A stretch of 64,000 bases of DNA, taken from NCBI GenBank assembly GCA_009668205.1, contig WJYM01000008.1, forward strand, positions 124,001 to 188,000. The letters run 5' to 3'. This DNA is from Enterobacteriaceae bacterium RIT691. GTDB lineage: Bacteria; Pseudomonadota; Gammaproteobacteria; Enterobacterales; Enterobacteriaceae. The notes under the pieces were generated by a model. It was not told the DNA's origin and made no database searches. It saw nothing but the letters and a program-made list of their open reading frames with translations. This document shows positions 36,120-45,848 of this stretch, piece by piece (the stretch's first letter is position 1; the number at the start of each line of letters is the position of its first letter). Position numbers and translations under genes: made by a program.

Positions 36120-36895
36120 ATGAGGGTACTTCCCCGACGTCTAACGGATGACATTGCCGATCGTGTGTGTCGGTTAATTGAAGAACAGAATCTGGAAGCC
36201 GGAATGCGGCTGCCTGCAGAACGCCAGCTGTCGCAACAGCTTGGTGTCTCCCGCAACTCCTTGCGGGAAGCGCTGGCAAAATTGGTGAGCGAAGGGCTGC
36301 TGGTCAGTCGTCGCGGAGGCGGGACTTTTGTTCGCTGGCAGCATGAGCCCTGGTCCGAACAGAATATTGTCCAGCCGCTCAGAAGCCTGCTGGCTGACGA
36401 TCCTGACTACAGCTTTGATATTCTCGAGGCCCGTCATGCCATCGAAGGCAGCACCGCGTGGCACGCCGCTTTACGGCTACAGAGTCCGATAAAGAGAAAA
36501 TCCGCCTCTGCTATGAGGCCACGCTCAGCGATGACCCGGATTTGGCATCTCAGGCTGACGTGCGTTTCCACCTTGCCATCGCCGAGGCCTCGCACAACGT
36601 CGTGCTGCTCCAGACCATGCGTGGCTTCTTTGAGCTGCTGGAATCCTCCGTGAAACAGAGCCGCCAGCGGATGTATCAGGTTCCACCCGTATTCGCCAAA
36701 CTCACCGAGCAGCATCAGGCCGTGCTGGGTGCCATTCTTTCAGGTGATGCCGACGGCGCACGCAGCGCCATGATGGCCCATCTGGGGTTTGTCCACGCCA
36801 CCATTAAACAATTCGATGAAGACCAGGCTCGCCAGGCGCGCATTACCCGCCTGCCTGATGCCCACCTCACGCCGTCCAGGGAGAACAAGTCATGA
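36120..36895 (+). pseudogene. lldR: L-lactate regulator LldR, interrupted by a one-base frameshift
   Basis: Frame 1 from the ATG at 36120 reads as a GntR-family regulator: the HTH is ERQLSQQLGVSRNSLREALAKLV and the wing RRGGGTFVRW. It is normal to about residue 118 (STAWHAAL), then turns into unrelated sequence. The correct continuation (ATESDKEKIRLCYEATLS, the FCD effector domain) is in another frame from about 36476 to 36895. A single missing base at about 36474-36477 explains this. Restoring it gives 258 residues, the exact E. coli LldR length. As it stands the product would keep the DNA-binding domain and lose the lactate-sensing domain. A sequencing error cannot be excluded. Confidence 0.88.
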
Positions 36896-38079
36896 TCATT
36901 TCCGCCGCCAGCGATTACCGTGCCGCCGCCCAGCGAATTCTGCCGCCGTTTTTGTTCCACTACATCGACGGAGGGGCTTATTCGGAACATACCCTTCGCC
37001 GCAATGTAGAAGATTTGTCGCAGGTGGCGCTACGCCAGCGTGTGCTGAAAAACATGTCTGACCTGAGCCTTGAAACGACGCTATTTAACGAAAAACTGTC
37101 GATGCCGGTCGCGCTGGCTCCGGTCGGCCTGTGTGGCATGTATGCGCGTCGTGGTGAGGTTCAGGCCGCAGGTGCAGCCGATGCGAAAGGCATTCCGTTT
37201 ACGCTCTCAACGGTTTCCGTGTGTCCGATTGAAGAAGTCGCGCCAACCATTAAGCGCCCGATGTGGTTCCAGCTTTATGTGCTGCGTGACCGTGGCTTTA
37301 TGCGTAATGCGCTCGAACGCGCGAAAGCCGCGGGCTGTTCTACGTTGGTCTTTACCGTGGATATGCCAACGCCAGGAGCCCGTTATCGCGATGCGCATTC
37401 CGGTATGAGTGGCCCGAACGCGGCGCTACGCCGTTACTGGCAGGCTGCCACGCATCCTCAGTGGGCCTGGGACGTGGGCCTGAACGGCCGTCCGCACGAT
37501 TTAGGCAATATCTCCACCTATCTCGGAAAGCCGACGGGGTTAGAGGATTATATTGGCTGGCTGGCGAACAATTTCGATCCGTCGATTTCGTGGAAAGACC
37601 TCGAGTGGATCCGCGAATTCTGGGATGGCCCGATGGTGATCAAAGGGATCCTCGATCCGGAGGATGCGCGTGATGCGGTACGTTTTGGTGCCGATGGCAT
37701 AGTGGTCTCAAACCATGGCGGCCGTCAGCTGGATGGCGTACTCTCCTCCGCCCGTGCACTTCCGGCCATTGCTGATGCGGTGAAAGGGGACATCGCGATC
37801 CTGGCCGACAGCGGCATTCGCAACGGCCTGGACGTGGTACGCATGATTGCGCTGGGTGCCGACAGCGTGCTGCTGGGCCGCGCTTATTTGTACGCGCTGG
37901 CCACGCACGGCGGTGCAGGCGTAGCGAATTTGCTGAATCTGATTGAGAAAGAGATGAAAGTGGCAATGACGCTGACCGGGGCCAAATCTATCAGCGAGAT
38001 TTCCCGTGATTCTTTGGTGCAGGAGGCGAAGCAGCTGGCGGCGGCGCTCGCGCCTGTTGCTCGTGGAGATGCGGCTTAA
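36892..38079 (+). CDS. lldD: Quinone-linked L-lactate dehydrogenase
   Basis: The 395-residue protein (E. coli 396) is an FMN-dependent alpha-hydroxy-acid oxidising TIM barrel. The active-site segment [10 protein letters not shown] holds the catalytic His, and [22 protein letters not shown] binds the FMN phosphate. It oxidises L-lactate to pyruvate and passes electrons to the quinone pool at the inner membrane. The ATG overlaps the end of lldR (ATGA), so the two are co-transcribed. The usual permease gene lldP is missing upstream. Confidence 0.97.
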   Translation: MIISAASDYRAAAQRILPPFLFHYIDGGAYSEHTLRRNVEDLSQVALRQRVLKNMSDLSLETTLFNEKLSMPVALAPVGLCGMYARRGEVQAAGAADAKGIPFTLSTVSVCPIEEVAPTIKRPMWFQLYVLRDRGFMRNALERAKAAGCSTLVFTVDMPTPGARYRDAHSGMSGPNAALRRYWQAATHPQWAWDVGLNGRPHDLGNISTYLGKPTGLEDYIGWLANNFDPSISWKDLEWIREFWDGPMVIKGILDPEDARDAVRFGADGIVVSNHGGRQLDGVLSSARALPAIADAVKGDIAILADSGIRNGLDVVRMIALGADSVLLGRAYLYALATHGGAGVANLLNLIEKEMKVAMTLTGAKSISEISRDSLVQEAKQLAAALAPVARGDAA

Positions 38080-38099
38080 GATTTTCCCCCTCTCCCTAA

Positions 38100-38120
38100 C
38101 CCTCTCCCAAAGGGAGAGGG
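38100..38120 (+). terminator. Hairpin downstream of lldD
   Basis: A 9-bp perfect stem (CCCTCTCCC / GGGAGAGGG) with a 3-base loop lies 20 bp after the lldD stop. It is the same type of short inverted repeat found elsewhere in this window (about 28236-28256 and 33230-33250). The T-tract is absent. Confidence 0.5.
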
Positions 38121-38210
38121 AACAGAACGAGTGTGGGCTCGGTTTCCTCCCTCTCCTTTTGGGGTCATCCTGAAATTCTGCTATTCTCCCCCGCAATTAA
38201 GGGGGGCAGC

Positions 38211-38684
38211 ATGCTTAACATCGTTTTATTCGAACCAGAAATTCCACCGAATACCGGCAACATTATTCGCCTCTGTGCCAACACCGGGTTTCGCCTGCAT
38301 ATCATTGAGCCGATGGGCTTCACCTGGGACGATAAGCGCCTGCGTCGCGCGGGGCTGGACTACCATGAATTCACTGCCGTGAAACGTCACGCTGACTATG
38401 CTGCTTTCGTCGAAGCCGAGCAGCCACAGCGCCTGTTTGCCCTGACCACCAAAGGCACACCGGCGCACAGCGCCGTGAGCTATCAGGAGGGGGATTTCCT
38501 GATGTTTGGTCCTGAGACTCGTGGCCTGCCCGCCAGCATTCTTGACGCCCTGCCGCCGGAGCAAAAAATTCGTATTCCAATGATGCCGGACAGCCGCAGC
38601 ATGAACCTGTCAAATGCGGTATCGGTGGTGGTGTATGAGGCGTGGCGCCAGCTAGGGTACCCTGGCGCGGTGTTACGCAGTTAA
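38211..38684 (+). CDS. trmL: tRNA (cytidine(34)/uridine(34)-2'-O)-methyltransferase TrmL
   Basis: The ATG at 38211 gives 157 residues, the E. coli TrmL length. It follows AAGGGGGGC. It is a SPOUT methyltransferase with the trefoil-knot motifs [13 protein letters not shown] (motif 1), FGPETRGLP (motif 2) and [20 protein letters not shown] (motif 3). It methylates the ribose of the wobble base in two tRNA(Leu) species. The open frame extends upstream to 38133 but without a start signal. Confidence 0.97.
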   Translation: MLNIVLFEPEIPPNTGNIIRLCANTGFRLHIIEPMGFTWDDKRLRRAGLDYHEFTAVKRHADYAAFVEAEQPQRLFALTTKGTPAHSAVSYQEGDFLMFGPETRGLPASILDALPPEQKIRIPMMPDSRSMNLSNAVSVVVYEAWRQLGYPGAVLRS

Positions 38685-38691
38685 ACGACTT

Positions 38692-38719
38692 GCCGGGTGG
38701 CGGCTACGCCTGACCCGGC
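38692..38719. repeat. Single REP (palindromic unit) element
   Basis: The arms GCCGGGT / ACCCGGC surround GGCGGCTACGCCTG, the same family as the REP pair at 24237-24308. It sits between the convergent trmL and cysE stops and so may serve both mRNA ends. Confidence 0.88.
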
Positions 38720-38726
38720 CTACAAA

Positions 38727-39548
38727 TCAGATACCGTCGCCAAACTCAAAGGTATGGTGTATGCCGTTGAAGTGCTGATCCATATCCATCGACGGTTTGT
38801 CGCTGTCAGGTTTACCGACGATGCGCGCGGGTACGCCCGCGGCAGTGGTGTGCGGCGGTACGGGTTGCAGAACAACAGAACCCGCGCCAATCTTCGCGCC
38901 ACGCCCGACTTCGATATTGCCGAGGATTTTCGCTCCAGCGCCAATCATCACGCCCTCGCGGATTTTCGGATGGCGGTCACCGCTGGTTTTGCCGGTCCCG
39001 CCGAGCGTTACCGACTGCAAAATCGAAACGTCATCTTCAATCACTGCCGTTTCACCGACAACAATCCCGGTGGCATGGTCGAGCATGATGCCACGGCCAA
39101 TTTTCGCCGCAGGGTGAATATCGACCTGGAACGTAACGGAAACCTGATTTTGCAGGAAAATCGCTAACGCGCGACGTCCCTGATTCCACAGCCAGTGGCC
39201 GATGCGATAAGCCTGCAATGCGTGAAAGCCTTTCAGGTACAGCAATGGCGTGGAGTATTTGTCTACCGCCGGATCTCGGGTACGCACGGCCTGGATATCA
39301 CAGGCAGCAGAGGCGATCATTTCAGGATCGGCAGCATAAGCCTCTTCCACCACTTCACGAATGGCGATGGCAGGCATAATCGAGGAGGCAAGCTTGTTTG
39401 CGAGCATGTAGCTCAGCGCGCTGCCGAGATTTTCGTGCTTGAGGAGCGTGGCGTGGTAGAAGCTGGCAAGCATGGGCTCGCAGTCAGCCAGCGCGCGGGC
39501 TTCGGCTTTGATATTGTTCCAGACGATGTCCAGTTCTTCACACGGCAT
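38727..39548 (-). CDS. cysE: Serine O-acetyltransferase
   Basis: From the ATG at 39548 the protein is 273 residues, exactly as in E. coli CysE. An N-terminal helical domain is followed by a left-handed beta-helix of hexapeptide repeats (GIMLDHATGIVVGETAVIEDD to GAGAKILGNIEVGRGAKIGAG). The catalytic His lies in the LDHATG segment, and the C-terminal tail ending in GDGI mediates cysteine feedback and complex formation with CysK. It makes O-acetylserine, the first step of cysteine synthesis. The upstream in-frame extension to 39617 has no support. Confidence 0.98.
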   Translation of the reverse strand: MPCEELDIVWNNIKAEARALADCEPMLASFYHATLLKHENLGSALSYMLANKLASSIMPAIAIREVVEEAYAADPEMIASAACDIQAVRTRDPAVDKYSTPLLYLKGFHALQAYRIGHWLWNQGRRALAIFLQNQVSVTFQVDIHPAAKIGRGIMLDHATGIVVGETAVIEDDVSILQSVTLGGTGKTSGDRHPKIREGVMIGAGAKILGNIEVGRGAKIGAGSVVLQPVPPHTTAAGVPARIVGKPDSDKPSMDMDQHFNGIHHTFEFGDGI

Positions 39549-39626
39549 TGCAAACTCCAGCAGCGATGATAATGACCGGTCAGTTCTGCGCTGACCGGGC
39601 CATTCGGATGACGACATTCCCTGGGA

Positions 39627-40646
39627 CTAGTGGTGGCTGCGCTCTTCCTTGCTGGCACGACCCAATAAGGTCAATGCTGCCTCGCGCGCGTTTTTTCCGC
39701 AATACAATACCTGATAAATTTCCTCGGTTATTGGCATTTCGACACCAAAACGGTGTGCAAGTGCCCTTACCTCTTTGGTATTGCGATAGCCTTCAACCAC
39801 CTGACCAATCTCATCCTGTGCGCTTTGCACATCTTTGCCCTTGCCGAGCATCATGCCAAAGCGGCGGTTACGTGATTGGTTATCGGTACAGGTCAGCACC
39901 AGGTCGCCAAGCCCGGCCATGCCCATGAAGGTGGAAGGATCCGCCCCCAATGCCGCACCAAGACGTGACATCTCGGCGAGACCACGGGTGATCAGCGCCG
40001 TACGCGCATTCGCACCGAAGCCGATACCATCAGACATACCGGCACCAATCGCAATAACGTTTTTCACCGCCCCGCCCAGCTGAACACCGATAAAATCTGG
40101 GTTGCTGTAGACGCGGAAGCTTTTCCCGCAGTGCAGCAGCTTTTGCAGATCTTCTGCAAACTGGGGATCGGTAGACGCCAGCGCAATCGCCGTCGGCATA
40201 CCCGCGGCCAATTCTTTAGCAAAGGTCGGCCCGGAAATGACTGCCAGAGGCATTTTCTCGCCCAGGGCTTCACGCGCAACGTCCTGCAAAAGACGCCCCG
40301 TTTCCGCTTCAAGGCCTTTCGTCGCCCACACGACTCGCGCTTCCGGACGCAGCAGCGGTTTCAACTGACTCAGCACCTGGCCAAACACATGGCTCGGCAC
40401 CACGACCAGAATATCCCGGCTGGCGGCCAGGGCCGTCGCGAGATCGGTTTCGAGGTGTAGCGTATCAGGGAAAGGCACATCAGGAAGGAAAGCCGTATTG
40501 CAGCGATCGTGCTGCAGGCGCTCTATATGTTTTGGATCATGGCCCCAAAGGACAACGTTGTGGCCATTTCTTGCCAGCGTGATGGCAAGAGCGGTGCCGT
40601 ACGAGCCGGCACCGATCACAGTCATTGCAGCATTAAATGCGTTCAT
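39627..40646 (-). CDS. gpsA: Glycerol-3-phosphate dehydrogenase [NAD(P)+]
   Basis: The 339-residue protein has the E. coli length. The Rossmann motif [11 protein letters not shown] binds NADP(H). The substrate domain has [20 protein letters not shown], with the catalytic lysine. It reduces dihydroxyacetone phosphate to sn-glycerol-3-phosphate for phospholipid synthesis. Start and secB stop share one base (TGATG), so translation is coupled. It is the third-from-last gene in the leftward yibN-grxC-secB-gpsA-cysE series. Confidence 0.98.
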   Translation of the reverse strand: MNAFNAAMTVIGAGSYGTALAITLARNGHNVVLWGHDPKHIERLQHDRCNTAFLPDVPFPDTLHLETDLATALAASRDILVVVPSHVFGQVLSQLKPLLRPEARVVWATKGLEAETGRLLQDVAREALGEKMPLAVISGPTFAKELAAGMPTAIALASTDPQFAEDLQKLLHCGKSFRVYSNPDFIGVQLGGAVKNVIAIGAGMSDGIGFGANARTALITRGLAEMSRLGAALGADPSTFMGMAGLGDLVLTCTDNQSRNRRFGMMLGKGKDVQSAQDEIGQVVEGYRNTKEVRALAHRFGVEMPITEEIYQVLYCGKNAREAALTLLGRASKEERSHH

Positions 40647-41113
40647 CAGGCATCCTGATGTTGTTCAGCACCTTCGCCAGTCTGCTGCTGCAGATAGTTC
40701 ATAAACAGCGCATCAAAGTTCACTGGCGCAAGGTTCAGTTGCGGGAAAGTACCGCGAGAAACCAGGCTGGTGATGCATTCGCGTGCATATGGGAACAGGA
40801 TGTTCGGGCAGTATGCACCCAGGCAATGCGCCATCTGAGTCCCTTCGATACCTTCGATGGAGAAAATACCACCCTGCTGAACTTCACACAGGAACGCAGT
40901 TTCTTCGCCCAGAGACGCCGTTACGGTCACACGCAGTACGACTTCGTATACGCCTTCAGCCAGTTGGGTAGAAGCCGTATCCAGATCAAGTTTAACCTCT
41001 GGCTGCCAGTCTTTCTGGAAAACGTGTGGCGCATTTGGTGCTTCAAAGGAAACGTCTTTGGTGTAGATACGCTGAATCTGGAAAGCCATTTCGGTGTTAT
41101 TTTGTTCTGACAT
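40646..41113 (-). CDS. secB: Protein-export chaperone SecB
   Basis: The 155-residue acidic protein has the E. coli length. It starts [20 protein letters not shown] and contains the peptide-binding groove strands around [13 protein letters not shown] and the [13 protein letters not shown] helix. As a tetramer it keeps preproteins unfolded and hands them to SecA. It lies between grxC and gpsA in the conserved order. Confidence 0.98.
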   Translation of the reverse strand: MSEQNNTEMAFQIQRIYTKDVSFEAPNAPHVFQKDWQPEVKLDLDTASTQLAEGVYEVVLRVTVTASLGEETAFLCEVQQGGIFSIEGIEGTQMAHCLGAYCPNILFPYARECITSLVSRGTFPQLNLAPVNFDALFMNYLQQQTGEGAEQHQDA

Positions 41114-41134
41114 CTTTTCTGTCCTTAAAAGGGA

Positions 41135-41386
41135 TTATCGCAGCAGGGGATCAAGTCCACCACGCGCGTCAAGTGCATACAAGTCGTCACAGCCGCCAAT
41201 GTGCTGTGCATCAATAAAAATCTGCGGCACCGTGGTACGGCCACTACGTTCAATCATTTCTTCGCGCTTCTCAGCGTTGCCGTCGATAGGCAGTTCCTGG
41301 AAGCTGACGCCCTTCTCATTCAGCAGCGCTTTTGCGCGGTGGCAGAACGGACACGTTGCTTTCGTGTAGATCTCAATATTGGCCAT
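41135..41386 (-). CDS. grxC: Glutaredoxin 3
   Basis: The 83-residue protein has the glutaredoxin fold with active site CPFC (residues 12-15) in KATCPFCHRAKALL; E. coli Grx3 has CPYC. The TVPQIFIDAQHIGG cis-Pro loop and the GCDDLYALDARG segment bind glutathione. It reduces protein disulfides and glutathionylated proteins in the cytoplasm. It lies 21 bp upstream of secB. Confidence 0.97.
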   Translation of the reverse strand: MANIEIYTKATCPFCHRAKALLNEKGVSFQELPIDGNAEKREEMIERSGRTTVPQIFIDAQHIGGCDDLYALDARGGLDPLLR

Positions 41387-41403
41387 GACGTTACCTCAGA
41401 ATG

Positions 41404-41835
41404 TTACTTACCACGAACCAGCGGCAGGTTTTCACCACTCCAGCCCGCAATGCCTTCTTTCAGGACGAACACGCGCTCAAAGCCCGCTTTGCTCAGTCCA
41501 TTTGCTGGCTCCTGAGCCTGCATACCAGAACCATCCACAACAATGATGGGTTTGTCTTTGTGTTTTTCAAGCTCGCCCACGTTGTTGGCTTTGATTTCGG
41601 TCGGCAGCAGGTTAACGGAACCTGCAATATGGCCTTTACGGAAATCGTCACGCTGACGCAGGTCCACTACGACGGCCTCTTCTTTGTTGATAAGACGCGT
41701 CGCTTCACCGCGGGTGATCACTTTAATCTTCGAGGTTAACCCTTTGAATGTAGTGACCAGAACAGCGGCCAGTAAACCAACCCAGGCAATGCTCAAAACG
41801 GGATGGCGGCTCACAAATTGCATAATTTCTTGCAT
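41404..41835 (-). CDS. yibN: Membrane-anchored rhodanese-fold protein YibN, catalytic Cys replaced
   Basis: The 143-residue protein has the E. coli length. One N-terminal membrane segment ([18 protein letters not shown]) precedes a rhodanese domain ([21 protein letters not shown]). In the active-site loop the sequence is [14 protein letters not shown], with Ala107 where the E. coli protein, as I recall it, has Cys (GMQCQEPAN). Without that cysteine it cannot form a persulfide at the usual site. YibN has been linked to membrane insertion or translocase complexes in E. coli, a role that may not need the thiol. It is the first gene of the leftward series. Confidence 0.93.
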   Translation of the reverse strand: MQEIMQFVSRHPVLSIAWVGLLAAVLVTTFKGLTSKIKVITRGEATRLINKEEAVVVDLRQRDDFRKGHIAGSVNLLPTEIKANNVGELEKHKDKPIIVVDGSGMQAQEPANGLSKAGFERVFVLKEGIAGWSGENLPLVRGK

Positions 41836-42081
41836 GGGGGGGTGTAACTCCCAACTAATGATTAAAATTTAGAGGATGGAGTATACCTGTGCGTGGTGGC
41901 AAATACAGCAAGTGCGCCTAAGCTAATCCATTTTATGCGGCCTGGAACGAAAAATTCAGGCCAAAAATAATCAAACAGAAGGGTCTGCGGGTCGAACTTT
42001 GATCTTCTGAGGCAGATTTATCGATTCAGCTGTAGTAAAATTACGCAAATTTTTTACTCTTGTGAGCATGAGGTTGTCGCA

Positions 42082-43626
42082 ATGTCTGTTACTAAAAAAC
42101 CGATGGTATTGGTGATTCTGGATGGCTACGGCTATCGCGAAGACCAGCAGGATAACGCGATTTTCAACGCGAAAACGCCCGTTATGGATAACCTGTGGGC
42201 CAAACGTCCACACACGCTGATCGATGCTTCCGGCCTGGAAGTCGGTCTGCCAGATCGCCAGATGGGCAACTCTGAAGTGGGTCACGTAAACCTCGGCGCT
42301 GGCCGCATTGTTTACCAGGATCTGACGCGCCTGGATGTTGAAATTAAAGAACGTACCTTCTTCGATAACAGCGTGCTGGCCGGTGCAGTAGATAAAGCCG
42401 TTGCCGCAGGTAAAGCTGTTCACATCATGGGTCTGCTCTCCGCGGGTGGCGTTCACAGCCACGAAGATCACATCATGGCGATGGTTGAACTGGCCGCTGA
42501 ACGTGGCGCAGAGAAAATCTATCTGCATGCGTTCCTCGATGGCCGCGATACGCCACCTCGCAGCGCTGAGTCTTCACTGAAAAAATTCGAAGACAAATTT
42601 GCCGCGCTGGGCAAAGGCCGCGTTGCGTCCATCATTGGTCGTTACTACGCCATGGACCGCGACAACCGTTGGGATCGCGTTGAGCAAGCTTACGACCTGA
42701 TGACGCTGGCAAAAGGCGAGTTCCAGTACGATTCTGCTGTTGCGGGTCTGGAAGCGGCTTATGCTCGTGACGAAAACGACGAGTTCGTGAAAGCGTCCGT
42801 GATTCGCGCTGAAGGCCAGCCGGATGCAGCAATGGAAGACGGCGATGCGCTGATTTTCATGAACTTCCGTGCTGACCGTGCCCGTGAAATCACCCGTGCG
42901 TTCGTCGGCAAAGACTTCGACGGCTTCGCGCGTAAGAAAGTGGTCAACCTCGACTACATCATGCTGACCCAGTACGCGGCAGACATTGAAGCGCCTTCTG
43001 CCTACCCACCAGCGTCTCTTGCCAATACCTTTGGTGAGTGGATGGCGAAGAATGACAAAACGCAGCTGCGTATCTCAGAAACTGAGAAATATGCGCACGT
43101 GACCTTCTTCTTCAACGGCGGCGTTGAAGAGTCTTTCGCAGGTGAAGAACGCATTCTGATCAACTCCCCGAAAGTGGCAACCTACGACCTGCAGCCAGAA
43201 ATGAGTTCTGCAGAACTGACCGAGAAGCTGGTCGGTGCTATCAAAGGTGGCCAGTTCGACGCGATTATCTGTAACTATCCGAACGGCGATATGGTCGGCC
43301 ATACCGGCGTGATGGAAGCGGCAGTTAAGGCTATCGAAGCGCTGGATCACTGCATCGACGAAGTGACCAAAGCGGTTGAATCCGTTGGCGGCCAGCTGCT
43401 GATCACCGCAGACCACGGCAACGCAGAACAGATGCGTGACCCGTCTACCGGCCAGGCGCATACCGCGCATACCAACCTGCCAGTTCCACTGATCTACGTT
43501 GGCGACAAAGCGCTGAAAGCGGTGGAAGGCGGCAAGCTGTCTGATATCGCACCGACGATGCTGACGCTGATGGGGATGGAAATCCCGGAAGAGATGACTG
43601 GCAAGCCGCTGTTCATCGTGGAATAA
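42082..43626 (+). CDS. gpmI: 2,3-bisphosphoglycerate-independent phosphoglycerate mutase
   Basis: The 514-residue protein (same as E. coli GpmI) is an alkaline-phosphatase-superfamily enzyme. Metal ligands include Asp14 in [10 protein letters not shown] and the [10 protein letters not shown] histidine. The phospho-acceptor is Ser64 in [15 protein letters not shown]. It interconverts 3- and 2-phosphoglycerate with two Mn2+ ions. Codon use is strongly biased, fitting a glycolytic enzyme. It leads a rightward gpmI-envC-yibQ unit with gaps of only 9 and 3 bp. The 246 bp upstream (41836-42081) hold divergent promoters. Confidence 0.98.
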   Translation: MSVTKKPMVLVILDGYGYREDQQDNAIFNAKTPVMDNLWAKRPHTLIDASGLEVGLPDRQMGNSEVGHVNLGAGRIVYQDLTRLDVEIKERTFFDNSVLAGAVDKAVAAGKAVHIMGLLSAGGVHSHEDHIMAMVELAAERGAEKIYLHAFLDGRDTPPRSAESSLKKFEDKFAALGKGRVASIIGRYYAMDRDNRWDRVEQAYDLMTLAKGEFQYDSAVAGLEAAYARDENDEFVKASVIRAEGQPDAAMEDGDALIFMNFRADRAREITRAFVGKDFDGFARKKVVNLDYIMLTQYAADIEAPSAYPPASLANTFGEWMAKNDKTQLRISETEKYAHVTFFFNGGVEESFAGEERILINSPKVATYDLQPEMSSAELTEKLVGAIKGGQFDAIICNYPNGDMVGHTGVMEAAVKAIEALDHCIDEVTKAVESVGGQLLITADHGNAEQMRDPSTGQAHTAHTNLPVPLIYVGDKALKAVEGGKLSDIAPTMLTLMGMEIPEEMTGKPLFIVE

Positions 43627-43635
43627 TCCCTCCCC

Positions 43636-44907
43636 ATGAGGGGAAAGGCGATTTTTTCAAATACATGGATCGCGACGGCTGTCCGATCCATTTGTTACGC
43701 CAGCGCATTTAGCGCTGGCGTATTGCTGTGCACCACGTCCGCTCATGCTGACGATCGCGCACAGCTGCAATCTATTCAGGCCGACATCGCCGCGAAAGAG
43801 CGTGCGGTTCGCCAACAGCAACAACAACGCTCCGCCTTACTTACCCAACTAAGATCGCAGGAAGTGGCGATTGCCGCTGCCGCCCGTAAACTTCGCGATA
43901 CTCAGAACACCCTCGCCGATCTCAATAAGCAGGTTGATGCGATGAACGCGTCAATCGCAAAACTCGAAAAGCAAAAAGCCCAGCAGGAACAAAATCTTGC
44001 CGCTCAGCTTGATGCCGCATTTCGTCAGGGTGAGCATACCGGGATTCAGCTGATTCTCAGCGGTGAAGAGAGCCAGCGCGGGCAACGCCTGCAGGCTTAC
44101 TTCGGCTATCTCAATCAGGCCCGTCAGGAAACCATCGCGGAGTTGAAACAGACGCGCGAAGAGGTCACCTCACAGAAAGCCGAGCTCGAAGAGAAGCAAA
44201 CCGAGCAGCAGACGCTGGTTTATGAGCAGAAAGCGCAGCAGGCGAAACTTGAGCAGGCGCGTAACGAACGTAAGAAAACGCTCGCCGGGCTGGATTCCTC
44301 CATTCAGGAAGGGCAGCAACAGCTCAGCGAGCTGCGTGCTAACCAGTCACGCTTGCAAAGCAGTATCGCGCGTGCAGAAGCCGCGGCCAGGGCAAGAGCA
44401 GAGAAAGAAGCTCGGGACGCTCAGGCCGTTCGCGATCGCCAGCAGGACGCCTCCCGCAAAGGCACCACCTACAAACCGTCCGAAAGTGAACGCTCTCTGA
44501 TGTCGCGTACCGGTGGTCTGGGTGCGCCGCGCGGACAAGCTTTTTGGCCAGTACGTGGCCCAACGCTGCATCGCTATGGCGAACAATTGCAGGGTGAGCT
44601 ACGTTGGAAAGGGATGGTTATCGGTGCGTCTGAAGGCACCGAGGTCAAAGCTATCGCCGACGGTCGGGTGATCCTCGCCGACTGGCTTCAGGGCTACGGA
44701 CTGGTGGTCGTGGTGGAGCACGGCAAAGGCGATATGAGTCTCTATGGCTATAACCAGAGCGCGCTGGTCAGCGTCGGAACTCAGGTTCGCGCCGGTCAGC
44801 CGATTGCCCTTGTGGGCAGCAGTGGCGGCCAGGGCCGGCCATCACTCTACTTCGAAATTCGCCGCCAGGGTCAGGCGGTCAATCCACAGCCGTGGTTGGG
44901 AAGATAA
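43636..44907 (+). CDS. envC: Murein hydrolase activator EnvC
   Basis: The 423-residue protein (E. coli 419) has a signal peptide ending in TSAHA. A long coiled coil (about residues 40-280, rich in Gln, Lys and Ala) follows, then a C-terminal LytM/M23 domain (MVIGASEGTEVKAIADGRVILAD through GRPSLYFEIRRQG). The M23 metal ligands are not all kept, in line with its role as a non-catalytic activator of the amidases AmiA and AmiB at the septum, controlled by FtsEX. It lies between gpmI and yibQ. Confidence 0.97.
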   Translation: MRGKAIFSNTWIATAVRSICYASAFSAGVLLCTTSAHADDRAQLQSIQADIAAKERAVRQQQQQRSALLTQLRSQEVAIAAAARKLRDTQNTLADLNKQVDAMNASIAKLEKQKAQQEQNLAAQLDAAFRQGEHTGIQLILSGEESQRGQRLQAYFGYLNQARQETIAELKQTREEVTSQKAELEEKQTEQQTLVYEQKAQQAKLEQARNERKKTLAGLDSSIQEGQQQLSELRANQSRLQSSIARAEAAARARAEKEARDAQAVRDRQQDASRKGTTYKPSESERSLMSRTGGLGAPRGQAFWPVRGPTLHRYGEQLQGELRWKGMVIGASEGTEVKAIADGRVILADWLQGYGLVVVVEHGKGDMSLYGYNQSALVSVGTQVRAGQPIALVGSSGGQGRPSLYFEIRRQGQAVNPQPWLGR

Positions 44908-44910
44908 GTT

Positions 44911-45846
44911 TTGCTTCAATTTCGCACACTTGCGTTATCCATCACCGCCGCTCTGGCGATGGTGGCTCCGGTCCATGCCGGAAAACTCGCCATTGTCATT
45001 GATGATTTTGGCTACCGTCCTCAGCAGGAAAATCAGGTGTTGGCCATGCCGAACACCGTCTCCGTCGCCGTACTCCCGAATGCGCCTCACGCCCGTGAAA
45101 TGGCAACAAAAGCGCACAATGGCGGGCATGAAGTTCTGATTCATCTGCCAATGGCACCGCTGAGCAAACAGCCGTTGGAAAAAGATACCCTACGCCCCGA
45201 CATGAGCAGTGATGAGATTGAGCGCATCATCCGTGATGCCGTGGGGAAAGTACCGTACGCTGTGGGTCTGAATAACCACATGGGCAGCGCGATGACCTCC
45301 AGCCTGTTCGGCATGCAAAAAGTCATGCAGGCGCTTAGTCACTACAACTTCTACTTTCTCGACAGCATGACCATCGGCAACAGTCAGTCGATGCGGGCCG
45401 CCGCCGGAACGGGCGTGAAGGTCATTAAGCGCCGGGTCTTCCTGGACGACACGCAAAACGAGGCGGATATTCGTTTCCAGTTTAACCGTGCCGTTCAGCT
45501 GGCCAGACGCAACGGCTCGGCCATTGCCATCGGTCACCCGCATCCGACCACGGTTCGCGTCCTGCAACAGATGATCTATACCCTGCCACCGGATATTACG
45601 CTGGTGCGTCCGAGCAGCCTGCTTAATGAACCTCAGGTGGATACCTCCACACCGAATAACGCGATCCCAGTTCAGCCAACGGCCCCGCGAAACCCGTTCC
45701 GCGGCGTGAAGCTGTGTAAACCGAAGCAACCTCAGCAGCCGGTATATGCCGACCGTTACTTTGCTGTGTTAGGTGAAAGCATTGCTCACAGCACGCTGGT
45801 GCAGTACTTCCAACTGCAGTGGGAAGGCTGGCAGCCTAAGGCCTGA
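44911..45846 (+). CDS. yibQ: Divergent polysaccharide deacetylase family protein YibQ
   Basis: The 311-residue protein has a signal peptide (LALSITAALAMVAPVHA) and a polysaccharide-deacetylase-2 domain starting at KLAIVIDDFGYR. The metal or catalytic positions are VIDDFG and HLPMAP, and later IAIGHPHPTTVRVLQQM. The start is TTG at 44911: an in-frame stop lies two codons upstream and the next ATG would cut the signal peptide. It is exported and coupled to envC, so a cell-wall or envelope role is likely, but the substrate is unknown. Confidence 0.93.
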   Translation: MLQFRTLALSITAALAMVAPVHAGKLAIVIDDFGYRPQQENQVLAMPNTVSVAVLPNAPHAREMATKAHNGGHEVLIHLPMAPLSKQPLEKDTLRPDMSSDEIERIIRDAVGKVPYAVGLNNHMGSAMTSSLFGMQKVMQALSHYNFYFLDSMTIGNSQSMRAAAGTGVKVIKRRVFLDDTQNEADIRFQFNRAVQLARRNGSAIAIGHPHPTTVRVLQQMIYTLPPDITLVRPSSLLNEPQVDTSTPNNAIPVQPTAPRNPFRGVKLCKPKQPQQPVYADRYFAVLGESIAHSTLVQYFQLQWEGWQPKA

Positions 45847-45848
45847 AT

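Noticed and set aside
36458-36895. Independent gene of 145 codons overlapping the end of lldR frame 1
   Set aside because: It is the FCD domain of LldR in a shifted frame; it starts inside the LldR coding region without its own translation signal.
38133-38210. N-terminal extension of TrmL
   Set aside because: The added 26 residues cover intergenic repeat and leader DNA, and the ATG at 38211 gives the exact family length.
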